Part shown: piece by piece, positions 32,940-41,767 of the stretch
Numbering within the stretch: the first letter of the stretch is position 1
Layout: every line of letters starts with the position of its first letter
Assembly: GCA_964561165.1 (NCBI GenBank)
Contig: CAZLOJ010000002.1
Coordinates: 1 to 64,000 of the forward strand
Direction: 5' to 3'
DNA: 64,000 nucleotides
DNA from: IMCC26077 sp964561165
GTDB lineage: Bacteria > Actinomycetota > Actinomycetes > Nanopelagicales > Nanopelagicaceae
Notes under the pieces: generated by a model
Seen by the model: the letters and a program-made list of their open reading frames with translations, nothing else
What the model was told of the DNA's origin: nothing
Databases searched by the model: none
Position numbers and translations under genes: made by a program

Positions 32940-34654
32940 TTACTTAGGGATTTCTGCTCCGACAATGGTGGGTTCATCCATTTCGCCTCTGGATTGGTGC
33001 AAATGATTCGATCTTCAGCGCGGTATTTAGTCCGATATTTCTCGCGCTTGAATTCGATTCCATCGCGTTTGAGGATTCGCCAGACTTCAATGGTAAATCC
33101 CGGCACTCCCTCTTGGAAGATGCATTCCACGTCATCATTCTCCAATATTTTAAATGCGACCGGATTTGTCCGAGGACCAGATTCGGTTTCGACTTCTACA
33201 AATTTTGTCCCATAAATGGTTACGGTTACCGACTTGTTGGTAAAGGAGGTATCGACAAAAATCGGCTTCCCGGAGTTATTTCGAAACTTCACATCAACGC
33301 TCGGCCAAGCGACGGTCGATTCCCGTCCTGCTGGATATCGTGAGATGTAAAAACTATGTGGTTTATGCTGAACGAGCTCCAAACCGCTAAACCATGCTGC
33401 ATTCCACGTCGTGGTCGCAACCTGGGATACGCCGCCGCCCCAATCTTTCTTGAAAACTCCTCCAGCAATCATGATCCCAGGAACAAAACCACGTGCCTCG
33501 GTTCGTTCTCCTACTACCTTGTTGTAACTAAACACCTCACCAGGTTTGACGATCACTCCATCCATCCATCGCGCAGCGCGATGAATATTGGTTAATCGAT
33601 ATTCTGCATAGGGGTAATACGTAGTAAAAGTTCCGATTACCTCCTTGATGCCTAAACCCCCTGCCATCTCTGTCGTTATCTTTGCCGCAACAGGTTCTGG
33701 AGTGAGCGTTACCTGACGCTGACTTCCTACTTTATCGAGCACGGCGATGAGCGAGTCACTCAATTTATCTTCAGGAACATCTAAACCATCGCGCGATGGT
33801 TGGACGCGAGGTGCGCCATCTATCATCGTAAAAGAGGCATTTAATGGTTCCACCACATTCGAAGTCCACGATTTACCCACGAGATTTATGAACGTTCCTT
33901 TTAACCACTTTGCCTCAAGTTTGCTAGTGCGGCTCGGAATAAAAGTTAAGGCTTGAGAAATAATCTGCGGCGAAATCGAGATTGTTATCGCCTTCTGTGT
34001 GTTGAGCGTAATCGAAAGCGGCGCTGAGGTGGCTGCTTGCGCAAAAGGTAGCAATTCTTCCGCTTCATCGTCGCTAACTTTCGCCTTAAGCCTGCTCAGT
34101 GGGATTTCAATTTCTTCACTCCGAAGCCAGTTCGCAGAAATCTTCTTGAGCGCTGCCTTGCGGTTAATCGCTTTACCATCCCGTGATTTCACCAACTTTG
34201 GCGTCAGTCCGTCATAGGTAATGTCCGCATTTCTTGGCGCGATATTCACGCGCGCTTCAATGACGCGAATGGCGCGGTTAAAAGCCTCTTGATTCGATTC
34301 AATTATTGGCTCGACGTTTTTCGATCTGAATAGTAGCCAGAGAAGGGTCGCTGGATTAATAGTTCGTTTTTCCATCGAATCAATTGAGCCTTCTAGGTTC
34401 ACTTTCAATCCCGACCCGGATGCAGCTAAGGAATACTCTCTATTCTCAATGAGAAGCACGATTTCGCCCTTGATGCGTTTCTGACGCTCGGAAGCCACCT
34501 TGGCGATCGCATCCCCTGGTGACATTCTCGAAATATCTACACCAAGTAGCTGCGTCTTTGGCGGGATAGCTGCGCCAACAGCAATCCAGATCGCGAACCA
34601 GAGCGCTACCAGCGCAGCTAAGGCGCCAATGCCATAAACGAGTGGCTTCTTCAT
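32936..34654 (-). CDS. VanW-family cell-wall protein with peptidoglycan-binding-like repeats
   Basis: The 572-residue protein has an N-terminal membrane helix (about 5-25) and two PG-binding-4-like regions (about 60-300). The C-terminal VanW domain carries GEVFSYNKVVGERTEARGF, DWGGGVSQVATTTWNAA and VDVKFRNNSGKPIFVD. VanW-type proteins act at the cell surface; their chemistry is not established. The ATG at 34654 is chosen over 34678, which would overlap the upstream gene. It follows the DUF6113-like gene after 7 bases, in the mshB operon. Confidence 0.85.
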   Translation of the reverse strand: MKKPLVYGIGALAALVALWFAIWIAVGAAIPPKTQLLGVDISRMSPGDAIAKVASERQKRIKGEIVLLIENREYSLAASGSGLKVNLEGSIDSMEKRTINPATLLWLLFRSKNVEPIIESNQEAFNRAIRVIEARVNIAPRNADITYDGLTPKLVKSRDGKAINRKAALKKISANWLRSEEIEIPLSRLKAKVSDDEAEELLPFAQAATSAPLSITLNTQKAITISISPQIISQALTFIPSRTSKLEAKWLKGTFINLVGKSWTSNVVEPLNASFTMIDGAPRVQPSRDGLDVPEDKLSDSLIAVLDKVGSQRQVTLTPEPVAAKITTEMAGGLGIKEVIGTFTTYYPYAEYRLTNIHRAARWMDGVIVKPGEVFSYNKVVGERTEARGFVPGIMIAGGVFKKDWGGGVSQVATTTWNAAWFSGLELVQHKPHSFYISRYPAGRESTVAWPSVDVKFRNNSGKPIFVDTSFTNKSVTVTIYGTKFVEVETESGPRTNPVAFKILENDDVECIFQEGVPGFTIEVWRILKRDGIEFKREKYRTKYRAEDRIICTNPEAKWMNPPLSEQKSLSN

Positions 34655-34661
34655 GTGATTT

Positions 34662-34994
34662 CTAGAGCCTCGACCCAATGCTTGCCACCATAAGTAGGAA
34701 CCCTAAGGCCAAGAATGTATTTCCCGTGCCATTGGACATCACAAGTAATTCTTCGCCATTTCCAAAAGTCGCGCCCCGAAGCGTCACTGCGCTCCAACCG
34801 AGAAGAAACCAGAACCGAATACTGCGCCTGCCAAAGCGCACCCCCAATATTGTGGAGGCGGCGAAGCCACCCAAGAGTCCAACAAGTAGACCAAGCGGAA
34901 ACCACCCGAGCGAGAAGTTGTGCACGAGCACGCCGCACCCACCAATAAGAACTCCGACCGCAATGCCAAAGAGATTTTCCGAAACTCGTCTCAT
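34662..34994 (-). CDS. Small membrane protein downstream of mshB (DUF6113-like)
   Basis: The 110-residue protein has four hydrophobic segments (about residues 6-24, 28-44, 52-68 and 90-106). In Actinobacteria a small four-helix membrane protein (Rv1171 in M. tuberculosis, which I recall as DUF6113) follows mshB, and the position and topology fit. The ATG at 34994 is preferred over 35030, which would overlap mshB. Function is unknown. Confidence 0.6.
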   Translation of the reverse strand: MRRVSENLFGIAVGVLIGGCGVLVHNFSLGWFPLGLLVGLLGGFAASTILGVRFGRRSIRFWFLLGWSAVTLRGATFGNGEELLVMSNGTGNTFLALGFLLMVASIGSRL

Positions 34995-35001
34995 CCCAAA
35001 C

Positions 35002-35883
35002 TCACAATGCAATTCCAGCGAACAAATCACTTTCGTGCCCTTGCATATTGAGATCTGGGCCAGCTTTCCCCTTTACTCGCGTGTAATACTCGTAACCAAA
35101 AACTTGCATTCCCAGTAAATTCGAGAGCGCGAAGAATGGACCATCTACTGCAATCTGGGTGCGATGGGCTTTCATAGCATCCTTTTTGAGTTCAACGTAT
35201 TCATTTCCATCAATCACGGCATGCACGAAAGAATCATCTTTGGCGAAGGGAATATCGTCGATTGATTCCGCTCCAAAAAAATCAGAACCAATCTCCCGCA
35301 TTGCATCCATGCTTTTTTGCACCACGGACTTCGGTATAACATTCCAGTAGATTTTCGCTATCGGCCATCCAAGTTTCTCGCTCAATTCCGCGGCTCTCAT
35401 CGCTACTCGATGAGCTTGAATATGATCGGGATGCCCATAACCGCCAAATTCATCATAGGTAACCAGTACGTGCGGTTTGAATTCAACTATGTAGTGCGCA
35501 AGTAGTACAGCTGCTTCATCAACGTCAGCGTTCCAAAAGACATCTGGCCGTGAGTTCTGTGGCGCGTCCATCATTCCGCTATCGCGAAACCGCCGCTCTG
35601 GAGCGCCAAGATACCAATGCTGACTAACACCAAGCGCTTTGAGCGCATTCGCAAGTTCTCCCTCACGAATTTCCGCAAGTCGATCTGTTTTATCACTTGC
35701 CGCATCGGCCAATTCAGGGAGCAAGATTTCGCCTTCCTCACCACGAGTACAGGTGACCAGAGCTACCTCAAACCCTTCATGCGCATACTTCGCCATGGTT
35801 GCGCCATTATTAATACTCTCATCGTCAGGATGGGCATGAACCAGAAGTAGCCGACCTCGCTTCGGCGCAGTGGATTCAGGCAT
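35002..35883 (-). CDS. mshB: N-acetyl-1-D-myo-inositol-2-amino-2-deoxy-alpha-D-glucopyranoside deacetylase MshB
   Basis: MshB removes acetate from GlcNAc-inositol in mycothiol synthesis, so this organism probably makes mycothiol. The LmbE-type deacetylase has VHAHPDDES (His18, Asp21 at the zinc site), VTCTRGEEGEI, RDSGMMD and GYGHPDHIQAHR with the third zinc ligand. The VTCT and RDSGM features favour MshB over the mycothiol conjugate amidase Mca. The ATG at 35883 is chosen over 35991 because a TACCCT hexamer is seven bases upstream and the longer form would run into the divergent peptidase gene. It heads a unit with the DUF6113-like gene and vanW. Confidence 0.9.
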   Translation of the reverse strand: MPESTAPKRGRLLLVHAHPDDESINNGATMAKYAHEGFEVALVTCTRGEEGEILLPELADAASDKTDRLAEIREGELANALKALGVSQHWYLGAPERRFRDSGMMDAPQNSRPDVFWNADVDEAAVLLAHYIVEFKPHVLVTYDEFGGYGHPDHIQAHRVAMRAAELSEKLGWPIAKIYWNVIPKSVVQKSMDAMREIGSDFFGAESIDDIPFAKDDSFVHAVIDGNEYVELKKDAMKAHRTQIAVDGPFFALSNLLGMQVFGYEYYTRVKGKAGPDLNMQGHESDLFAGIAL

Positions 35884-35896
35884 GGATGAAAGGGTA
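35881..35896 (-). promoter_or_regulatory. Leaderless-type -10 before mshB
   Basis: On the minus strand TACCCT (35891-35896) is followed by seven bases and the ATG at 35883. It overlaps by two bases the plus-strand -10 of the S9 peptidase gene, so the two promoters must compete for the same 25-base spacer. Confidence 0.5.
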
Positions 35897-35911
35897 CGGT
35901 GAATTCCTATG
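35895..35911 (+). promoter_or_regulatory. Leaderless-type -10 before the S9 peptidase gene
   Basis: TACGGT (35895-35900) is eight bases before the ATG at 35909. It shares 35895-35896 with the mshB -10 on the other strand. Confidence 0.45.
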
Positions 35912-37993
35912 GCCGACACATCGCAACTCTCCTTTCCGCGCCACTCTGCGAAGACGTTGCGCTTCACCTTGGGCGCGCCGAGGACTTTCACTTTGGCACC
36001 CGATGGACAGCGCCTGGTCTATGTGCGCAGCGCCTCCGGAACAGACCGAATTGGGCGTCTGTATCAGTATGACCTCCGCACAGATAACGAGGAGTTGCTC
36101 GTTGATCCTCTGAACCTGCTCATTGATGGTGAAGAGCAACTCTCACCAGAGGAGCGAGCCCGTCGGGAGCGCACTCGGGAGGCTGCCGGAGGGATCACCT
36201 CGTATTCCTCCGATAAGAAATGTGAAGTCATCGCATTCGTTCTCTCAGGAAGACTTTATTCGCTCGATGTTACTTCTAAACGAATTCGTGAAGAGGCGAG
36301 CGCCGGGATAGTTATTGATCCGCAGTTTTCCCCGGATGGAAAATCTATCGCGTACATCACTCCTGAAGGCGAACTACACCTCTCACGCGAAGGCTCAGTA
36401 TCGATTCTATGTGCGCCGGAGAGTGCAGAGATTTTTTATGGGACTGCAGAATTTGTCGCGAGTGAAGAGATGTCACGTCATCATGGTTTCTGGTGGAGCG
36501 CAGATAGCAAATCTCTTTTCGTGCAACGCTTTGATCAAACACCTGTCACAAAAATCTTCATCACCGACCCGGCAAATCCTGAGAGTGCGCCTCGGGAGGT
36601 TCGCTATCCATTTGTCGGTACCCCAAATGTCATTACCTCGCTCTTTTTACTCAACCTTGATGACCTATCTCGCAAAGAGATCACCTGGAATCCGGCTCAC
36701 GAGTATCTCTGCGATGTAAATCCAGGTGATGGAAAAGTTCCGCCATTGCTGCTGACCATGTCACGAAACCAACGCCATGCAGAGATAGTTGCCATTGACT
36801 CCGAGAGCGCCAAAGGGCGTGTCATCGCAGAAATGAAAGATCCGGCGTGGATCGATCTCGTTGCTGGCGTACCTGCATGGGGACCTAATGGTGAACTCGT
36901 CACCCATGTAATTAATGAAAATACTCATTCAATTGCCATAAATGGCGAAGTAGTCACGCCAGAGCATCTCCAAGTCGATGGCGTGATTGCAATCGATCGT
37001 GATGGCATTACATTCTCTGGAACTTTCGATCCCGCTCAATCGCATATCTACTGGCGGGGCTGGGGCGGCGAATTCGAAGTGCTCACCACAGAACCAGGTG
37101 TGCATATGGCCCGTACCAACGGCGGCACGCTCTTACTCATCTCAAGAGATATGGCCAGTTATGAAGTGTCAGTAGTTATCAAGCGCGATGGGGTAACGAG
37201 AAAAATCGCAGCGCATAACGAACGACCCGAAGTGGATGCGCAACCGCAATTTCTCTCATTAGGCGAACGAGAACTACGTAGCGCATTGTTGCTTCCACAG
37301 AATCGTGAACCAAAGAATCTTCCTTTGCTAGTGGACCCTTATGGTGGTCCAGGACACGCACGAGTGATGCATGCGAAGAGCGCGTACGCAGAGGCGCAAT
37401 GGATTGCAAATCAAGGATTTGCCGTGCTTATCTCAGATGGACGGGGCACACCGCATCGAGACCCACAATGGGAACGTGCGATTGTCGATGATCTGTCGAC
37501 ATTCCCGGTCGATGATCAAGTAGATGCTGTGCAAGCGCTCATCGCGACCCATCCTGGATTAATTGATACCGCACGAGTTGCTATTCGAGGTTGGTCATTT
37601 GGCGGCTATCTTGCAGGACTTGCCGCTGCCCGTAGGCCAGATATCTTCAAGGCGGCGATTATTGGTGCACCGGTTACCGATTTCCGGCTCTACGACACTT
37701 TTTACACCGAGCGGTTTATGGGACCAGATGCAAAGAGCGTAAATTACGAGAAATCGTCACTCCTGAATGAGGCGAAAAATCTTCAAGTACCCGTAATGAT
37801 CATCCACGGCATGGTCGACGACAACGTGCTCGTCTCGAATACATTGAAGCTTTCCGCCGCGCTCCTTGAAGCTGGAAAAGCCCATGAAGTCTTACCGCTT
37901 ACCGGCGTGACGCATATGACGCCACAGGAAATCGTTGCTGAGAATTTAATGGTGCTCGAGCTTGATTTTCTCAAGCGAGCGCTCAAGATTTGA
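35909..37993 (+). CDS. S9 family prolyl oligopeptidase-type serine peptidase
   Basis: The 694-residue protein has an N-terminal beta-propeller region of the DPP IV type (about 30-440). The C-terminal alpha/beta hydrolase (about 450-694) carries VDPYGGPGHARV, the nucleophile Ser in IRGWSFGGYLA near residue 570, the acid near MIIHGMVDDNV and His in GVTHMT near 670. It probably cleaves short or proline-containing peptides in the cytosol; no signal peptide is visible. It is divergent from mshB by 25 bases with overlapping promoters and convergent with moeZ. Confidence 0.88.
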   Translation: MADTSQLSFPRHSAKTLRFTLGAPRTFTLAPDGQRLVYVRSASGTDRIGRLYQYDLRTDNEELLVDPLNLLIDGEEQLSPEERARRERTREAAGGITSYSSDKKCEVIAFVLSGRLYSLDVTSKRIREEASAGIVIDPQFSPDGKSIAYITPEGELHLSREGSVSILCAPESAEIFYGTAEFVASEEMSRHHGFWWSADSKSLFVQRFDQTPVTKIFITDPANPESAPREVRYPFVGTPNVITSLFLLNLDDLSRKEITWNPAHEYLCDVNPGDGKVPPLLLTMSRNQRHAEIVAIDSESAKGRVIAEMKDPAWIDLVAGVPAWGPNGELVTHVINENTHSIAINGEVVTPEHLQVDGVIAIDRDGITFSGTFDPAQSHIYWRGWGGEFEVLTTEPGVHMARTNGGTLLLISRDMASYEVSVVIKRDGVTRKIAAHNERPEVDAQPQFLSLGERELRSALLLPQNREPKNLPLLVDPYGGPGHARVMHAKSAYAEAQWIANQGFAVLISDGRGTPHRDPQWERAIVDDLSTFPVDDQVDAVQALIATHPGLIDTARVAIRGWSFGGYLAGLAAARRPDIFKAAIIGAPVTDFRLYDTFYTERFMGPDAKSVNYEKSSLLNEAKNLQVPVMIIHGMVDDNVLVSNTLKLSAALLEAGKAHEVLPLTGVTHMTPQEIVAENLMVLELDFLKRALKI

Positions 37994-37997
37994 GGAA

Positions 37998-39197
37998 TTA
38001 ATAGGTAGGTAGGGAAGTATCAATCTGCTTCGCCCACGCAAGAACGCCACCGCTCACATGAGTCGCATCGGAGAAGCCAGCGCCCTTAAGGACTGCTAAA
38101 CATTCGGCAGAGCGAACGCCACTCTTGCAGTGCAAAATGATCGGCTTATCTTGGGGCAATTTAGCGAGCACTGAACCGTCAAGGAATTCCTGTTTCGGGA
38201 TGAGCACCGAGCCGGGTATGCGCACAATTTCAAACTCAGCAGGTTCGCGAACATCAATGAGTAGGAAATTATCCTTGTGATCCATCTTGCTCTTGAGTTG
38301 TTCAACGGAGATGGTCGATCCAGCAATCGCCTCGGTCGCTGCGGAGGAAATAGCGCCGCAGAAACCTTCGTAATCTTCGAGTAACTCTTTTTGTGTTGCA
38401 TTCGGGCCACAGAGGACGCAATTCGGATCTTTGCGAATTTTCACTTTGCGATATGACATCTCAAGCGCGTCGTAAATCATCAATTCGCCAATGAGGCTCT
38501 CGCCAATGCCAGTAATGAGCTTGATTGCCTCAGTTACTTGAATCGAACCGATTGATGCACAGAGCACGCCAAGGACACCGCCTTCGGCACAACTGGGCAC
38601 CATGCCAGGTGGTGGTGGTTCGGGATACAAGCAGCGATAACACGGTCCATGTTCTGCCCAGAAGACGCTTGCTTGCCCATCAAACCGATAAATCGAACCC
38701 CATACGTAAGGCTTGCCAAGTAAAACGGCTGCATCGTTGACCATATAACGCGTGGCGAAGTTGTCGGTGCCATCGATAATCAAGTCGTATTGCGAGAAGA
38801 GTTCCATGACATTCGAGTTATCAAGTCGAGTCTCGTGCACAATTACTTTTGTGTAAGGATTAATCTCGGCAATACTCTCGGCGGCGCTTTGCGCTTTACT
38901 TTTTCCAATATCGCTTTGGCCGTGAATAATCTGTCGCTGTAGATTTGATTCATCGACAACATCGAACTCCACGATTCCCAACGTTCCAACGCCTGCTGCA
39001 GCTAAATACATCAACGCGGGAGAGCCCAAGCCACCAGCACCCACACAGAGCACCTTTGCTGCCATCAACCGACGCTGACCATCCATAGCAACATCAGGGA
39101 TGATCAAATGGCGGCTATATCGCCGTACCTGATCCACTGTAAGCGCGGGCCCAGGTTCGACCAGTGCTTTAAGTGGGGGCGTCATGGGATGGCTCAC
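37998..39197 (-). CDS. moeZ: MoeZ-type adenylyltransferase/sulfurtransferase (MoeB-rhodanese fusion)
   Basis: The protein joins an E1-like MoeB domain (about 20-270) to a C-terminal rhodanese domain (about 300-395). The first carries CVGAGGLGSPALMYLAAAGVG, the adenylation site GTDNFATRY, and zinc cysteines in GPCYRCLYP and NCVLCGP. The rhodanese loop ILHCKSGVRS holds the catalytic Cys. MoeZ activates sulfur-carrier proteins (MoaD, CysO) for molybdopterin, cysteine or thio-metabolite synthesis. The start is a GTG at 39197 or an ATG at 39185; no -10 or Shine-Dalgarno sequence settles it. It is divergent from the TetR gene, as in M. tuberculosis (Rv3206c-Rv3208). Confidence 0.9.
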   Translation of the reverse strand: MSHPMTPPLKALVEPGPALTVDQVRRYSRHLIIPDVAMDGQRRLMAAKVLCVGAGGLGSPALMYLAAAGVGTLGIVEFDVVDESNLQRQIIHGQSDIGKSKAQSAAESIAEINPYTKVIVHETRLDNSNVMELFSQYDLIIDGTDNFATRYMVNDAAVLLGKPYVWGSIYRFDGQASVFWAEHGPCYRCLYPEPPPPGMVPSCAEGGVLGVLCASIGSIQVTEAIKLITGIGESLIGELMIYDALEMSYRKVKIRKDPNCVLCGPNATQKELLEDYEGFCGAISSAATEAIAGSTISVEQLKSKMDHKDNFLLIDVREPAEFEIVRIPGSVLIPKQEFLDGSVLAKLPQDKPIILHCKSGVRSAECLAVLKGAGFSDATHVSGGVLAWAKQIDTSLPTY

Positions 39198-39243
39198 ACC
39201 CCTACTCTGCCATGTTTATTTACTCTCGCTCCACCTGAAGGCC

Positions 39244-39259
39244 TACCATCGACCCTATG
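39244..39259 (+). promoter_or_regulatory. Leaderless-type -10 before the TetR gene
   Basis: TACCAT (39244-39249) is seven bases before the ATG at 39257. Confidence 0.45.
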
Positions 39260-39877
39260 AGCGATACAAAGGCACGTCTGCCGCGCGATGAACGGCGAGC
39301 GCAACTTCTCACCGCTGCGCTCGAGGTTTTCACCTCTGCCGGCTATCACGCAGCTGCGATGGATGAAATCGCCGATCGGGCGGGAGTTAGCAAGCCCGTG
39401 CTTTACCAACATTTCCCAAGCAAACTTGATCTTTACTTGGCAGTGCTCGATCTCCACGTGGATCAATTGGTCTATTCCATACAACGTGCCATTGCATCTA
39501 CCTACGATAATGCCGACCGAGTCAAAGCAACCGTTGATGCCTACTTCAATTTCATTGAGGAAGAGGGCGAGGCATATCGTCTCCTCTTTGAAAGTGACAT
39601 GAGCGTAGAGCCAGCCGTCCGTGAGCGATTAACTCGCATGACATACGACTGTGCCGCGGCAGTGAGTGCGGTGATCGCTGCAGATACTGGAATTCCGGAT
39701 GAAGCGGCGATGCTCCTAGGAATCGGTCTGGTTGGTACCGCGCAATTCACAGCACGTTATTGGCTAGAGCGTGATGGGCGCGTCCCCCGTGAGGAAGCGG
39801 CGCGACTCGTGGCAAATCTGCAGTGGCGCGGAATCTCTGGCTATCCACGCACACTTGATGAGCGCGGAAAGAAATAA
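39257..39877 (+). CDS. TetR family transcriptional regulator
   Basis: The 206-residue regulator has an N-terminal helix-turn-helix (about 15-60, with FTSAGYHAAAMDEIADRAGVSKPVLYQHFPSK) and a helical ligand-binding domain. Target and ligand are unknown. A TetR of this type stands next to moeZ and DUF3107 in many Actinobacteria (Rv3208), which suggests a conserved housekeeping role. It is followed by DUF3107 after 17 bases. Confidence 0.85.
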   Translation: MSDTKARLPRDERRAQLLTAALEVFTSAGYHAAAMDEIADRAGVSKPVLYQHFPSKLDLYLAVLDLHVDQLVYSIQRAIASTYDNADRVKATVDAYFNFIEEEGEAYRLLFESDMSVEPAVRERLTRMTYDCAAAVSAVIAADTGIPDEAAMLLGIGLVGTAQFTARYWLERDGRVPREEAARLVANLQWRGISGYPRTLDERGKK

Positions 39878-39882
39878 ATCGC

Positions 39883-39897
39883 TAGGGTAGGAATATG
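39883..39897 (+). promoter_or_regulatory. Leaderless-type -10 before DUF3107
   Basis: TAGGGT (39883-39888) is followed by AGGAAT and the ATG at 39895. AGGA could also serve as a weak, very close Shine-Dalgarno sequence, so the reading is less certain here. Confidence 0.4.
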
Positions 39898-40170
39898 AGC
39901 ACAAAAAAAAGCGCGGAAAGTGCGAATAGCGCATCCTCAAGCAAAGTCGAAGTTCGAATTGGGATTAGCGATTCACCACGCGAATTGACTATTGATTTAT
40001 CAAATAGCGCCGACGAAATCGAAGCGACGGTGTCGCGCGCGCTAAACGAAGGATCGCACGTCTCCTTCACAGACGAGCGCGGTCGCAGACTTATCGTTCC
40101 TGCTGCAAAGGTTGGTTTTATCGAAGTGAGCGCACGTTCCGAGCGAAAAGTCGGCTTCGGAACTAACTAG
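39895..40170 (+). CDS. DUF3107 family protein
   Basis: The 91-residue protein has a Lys/Ser-rich start and then the DUF3107 core: VRIGISDSPRELTIDLSNSADEIEATVSRAL, DERGRRLIVPAAKVGFIEV and the C-terminal RKVGFG. It is a widespread actinobacterial small protein (Rv3208A/TB9.4 in M. tuberculosis) of unknown function, always close to this TetR gene. It is convergent with the ParA-like gene. Confidence 0.85.
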   Translation: MSTKKSAESANSASSSKVEVRIGISDSPRELTIDLSNSADEIEATVSRALNEGSHVSFTDERGRRLIVPAAKVGFIEVSARSERKVGFGTN

Positions 40171-40188
40171 CCAAGACGCAATATCGAC

Positions 40189-40893
40189 CTAGAGAAAATC
40201 GTAGGTAATCTCGCGATACATCCCTGCGATATCGCTTGCCTTCTTGTGGCTCAATAGCGAAGCGCCAGCTACGACGGAATCTGCAAATAGTGGGCTCTTT
40301 GGTATTCCTGGCTCGATAACTAATGAGCCGAATTTCTCCTTCAGCAACCCCACCATCTCAATGCCATGTTTCGAGCGCGCTTCGACCATGGTGGGAAGAA
40401 TTGCGCGAATCTTTCCGCGATACTGAGCGCTCTCCTTGGCCACCTGAAGCGCCCCACGCACCGAGAGTAAATCTAATCGTGTAGGGATAATGAATTCATC
40501 AGCTGTAGCAAGGACTAGTTGATTTAATTTTGAGAGACCAGATGCAGTGTCGATAATGATGATGTCGTATTCAAATTTAGCGAGCGCCTCAAAGAGCATC
40601 CGGTCATCTTTTATCTTCAACTCTCCAGATAATTTAGGCGAGGTTGGAATCAGATCGACTCGCTCTGCAGTTTGATGGATCATGCCCAGCGCCCGCTCGC
40701 GCCCCGAGAAGATGTCATATGCAGTACGCCTGGAATTTTCTTTGCCTAAAGTGAAGGTCAACGCGCCTTGGGGATCACAATCGACAAGGAGCACCTTCTT
40801 GCCGTACTCGGAAAAAGCAACAGCCATCGAGAGCGCGCTAGCAGTTCGGCCGACACCTCCGGTGGAATTGAGAAACGCAAGAATTCGCGACAT
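40189..40893 (-). CDS. ParA/MinD-family protein with a substituted deviant Walker A motif
   Basis: The 234-residue protein has the ParA fold, with LLVDCDPQGALTF near residue 37 and the Walker B-like IIIIDTASGL near 115. However, the usual KGGVGKT loop reads STGGVGRTA (residues 10-18): Thr11 and Arg16 replace the two lysines that normally bind and activate ATP. The codon for Arg16 is CGA at 40846-40848, so a change from Lys would need more than one base in most cases. It may bind nucleotide differently or be catalytically weak. No ParB or parS is nearby, so it is not a chromosome partition locus. TAGGGT lies 11 bases before the ATG. Confidence 0.75.
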   Translation of the reverse strand: MSRILAFLNSTGGVGRTASALSMAVAFSEYGKKVLLVDCDPQGALTFTLGKENSRRTAYDIFSGRERALGMIHQTAERVDLIPTSPKLSGELKIKDDRMLFEALAKFEYDIIIIDTASGLSKLNQLVLATADEFIIPTRLDLLSVRGALQVAKESAQYRGKIRAILPTMVEARSKHGIEMVGLLKEKFGSLVIEPGIPKSPLFADSVVAGASLLSHKKASDIAGMYREITYDFL

Positions 40894-40907
40894 TATTTTT
40901 AGCTACC

Positions 40908-41735
40908 CTAATTACTCGAGATGTTTGTCGCTAGATTGCGCTGCGCTTTTGCATACGGGCTCGTTCGCAAGAATTCAGGGAGCTTGAGTGCATTGTTCCG
41001 AAATGCAAGTAGCGCTCGATTGGTTACCAACTCTTGGCCAGGAATGGTGGGCCAGCCGTACATATCTCGCGCCCACCGCGGCAATGATGCCGCAGCAAGT
41101 GTCGCAACCGAGGCCCATAGCGCAGGAGCGGGAGTTGCGAACCGAAGCGGAAGTGACATCGGGGGGAAGGTGAGAAATACGGAGGTTCGCTTCGCCTCTT
41201 CGGTAATCGCAAGTTTAGGTTGGATTTCAACCATGTAACGCTTGAGCTCTTCATACGACGAAGGGACGCTGGCGCGTTCGATTCCCACTAGCTCTGCAAA
41301 GATCACCATCTGATCGAGATAATCATCGATCTCCCGCTCAGTGAATGGCGCCCCGGACCGCACCGCAACATCGACGAACGCATCAACCATCGATGCATGA
41401 ACCCACAGCAACTCTTCTTGAGTGTCTAATCCCAACCGCTGGTGAATAGTGCGCACACGTTCTGCGGCGCGGTCGACCTCGTTGCGCGGACCATAGGTCA
41501 CCAACGCCACGTATTCACCGGTACGCCGTAATCGCCCCCATGCGTCGTCCCGAAAATCGGAGTACTTAGCGACTCCAGCCATCGCAACAGGATGGAGCGC
41601 TTGCTCCATCAGCGCACGGATTCCGCCAACGATTAACGCAGGATCTGAATGGAGGCGTGCAACGACTGAGTCAGTAGCAAAGTAACTCTCGTTCACGTAT
41701 AACTCCCCCAATTTCTCATTCCACATTACATGCAT
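40908..41735 (-). CDS. DUF2236 / oxygenase MpaB family protein
   Basis: The 275-residue helical protein has the family's conserved blocks: ALMEQALHPVAMAGVAKYSDFRDDAWGRLRRTGEYV near residues 40-76 and TIHQRLGLDTQEELLWVHASMVDAF near 98-122, with the RT(G)EY and HASMVD segments that hold heme- or metal-binding-type histidines in related latex-clearing and MpaB proteins. Activity is unproven. The ATG at 41735 is chosen because longer starts would overlap the RecB-type gene. It lies 32 bases after that gene. Confidence 0.7.
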   Translation of the reverse strand: MHVMWNEKLGELYVNESYFATDSVVARLHSDPALIVGGIRALMEQALHPVAMAGVAKYSDFRDDAWGRLRRTGEYVALVTYGPRNEVDRAAERVRTIHQRLGLDTQEELLWVHASMVDAFVDVAVRSGAPFTEREIDDYLDQMVIFAELVGIERASVPSSYEELKRYMVEIQPKLAITEEAKRTSVFLTFPPMSLPLRFATPAPALWASVATLAAASLPRWARDMYGWPTIPGQELVTNRALLAFRNNALKLPEFLRTSPYAKAQRNLATNISSN

Positions 41736-41767
41736 GCTCTTAATTCGTTTACAGTGCGTAATCTTGC

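Noticed and set aside
35073..35086. TTACTCGCGTGTAA, one base from the whiB2 palindrome.
   Set aside because: It lies within the mshB coding sequence and is not a perfect palindrome; treated as chance.
34678..35118. A 146-residue plus-strand frame.
   Set aside because: Antisense to the DUF6113-like and mshB genes, Pro/Arg/Ser-rich and without domains.
40905..40910. TAGGGT upstream of the ParA-like gene (minus strand) as a leaderless -10.
   Set aside because: The spacer of 11 bases is longer than in the other cases, so it was not counted in the leaderless set, though it may be a short-leader promoter.
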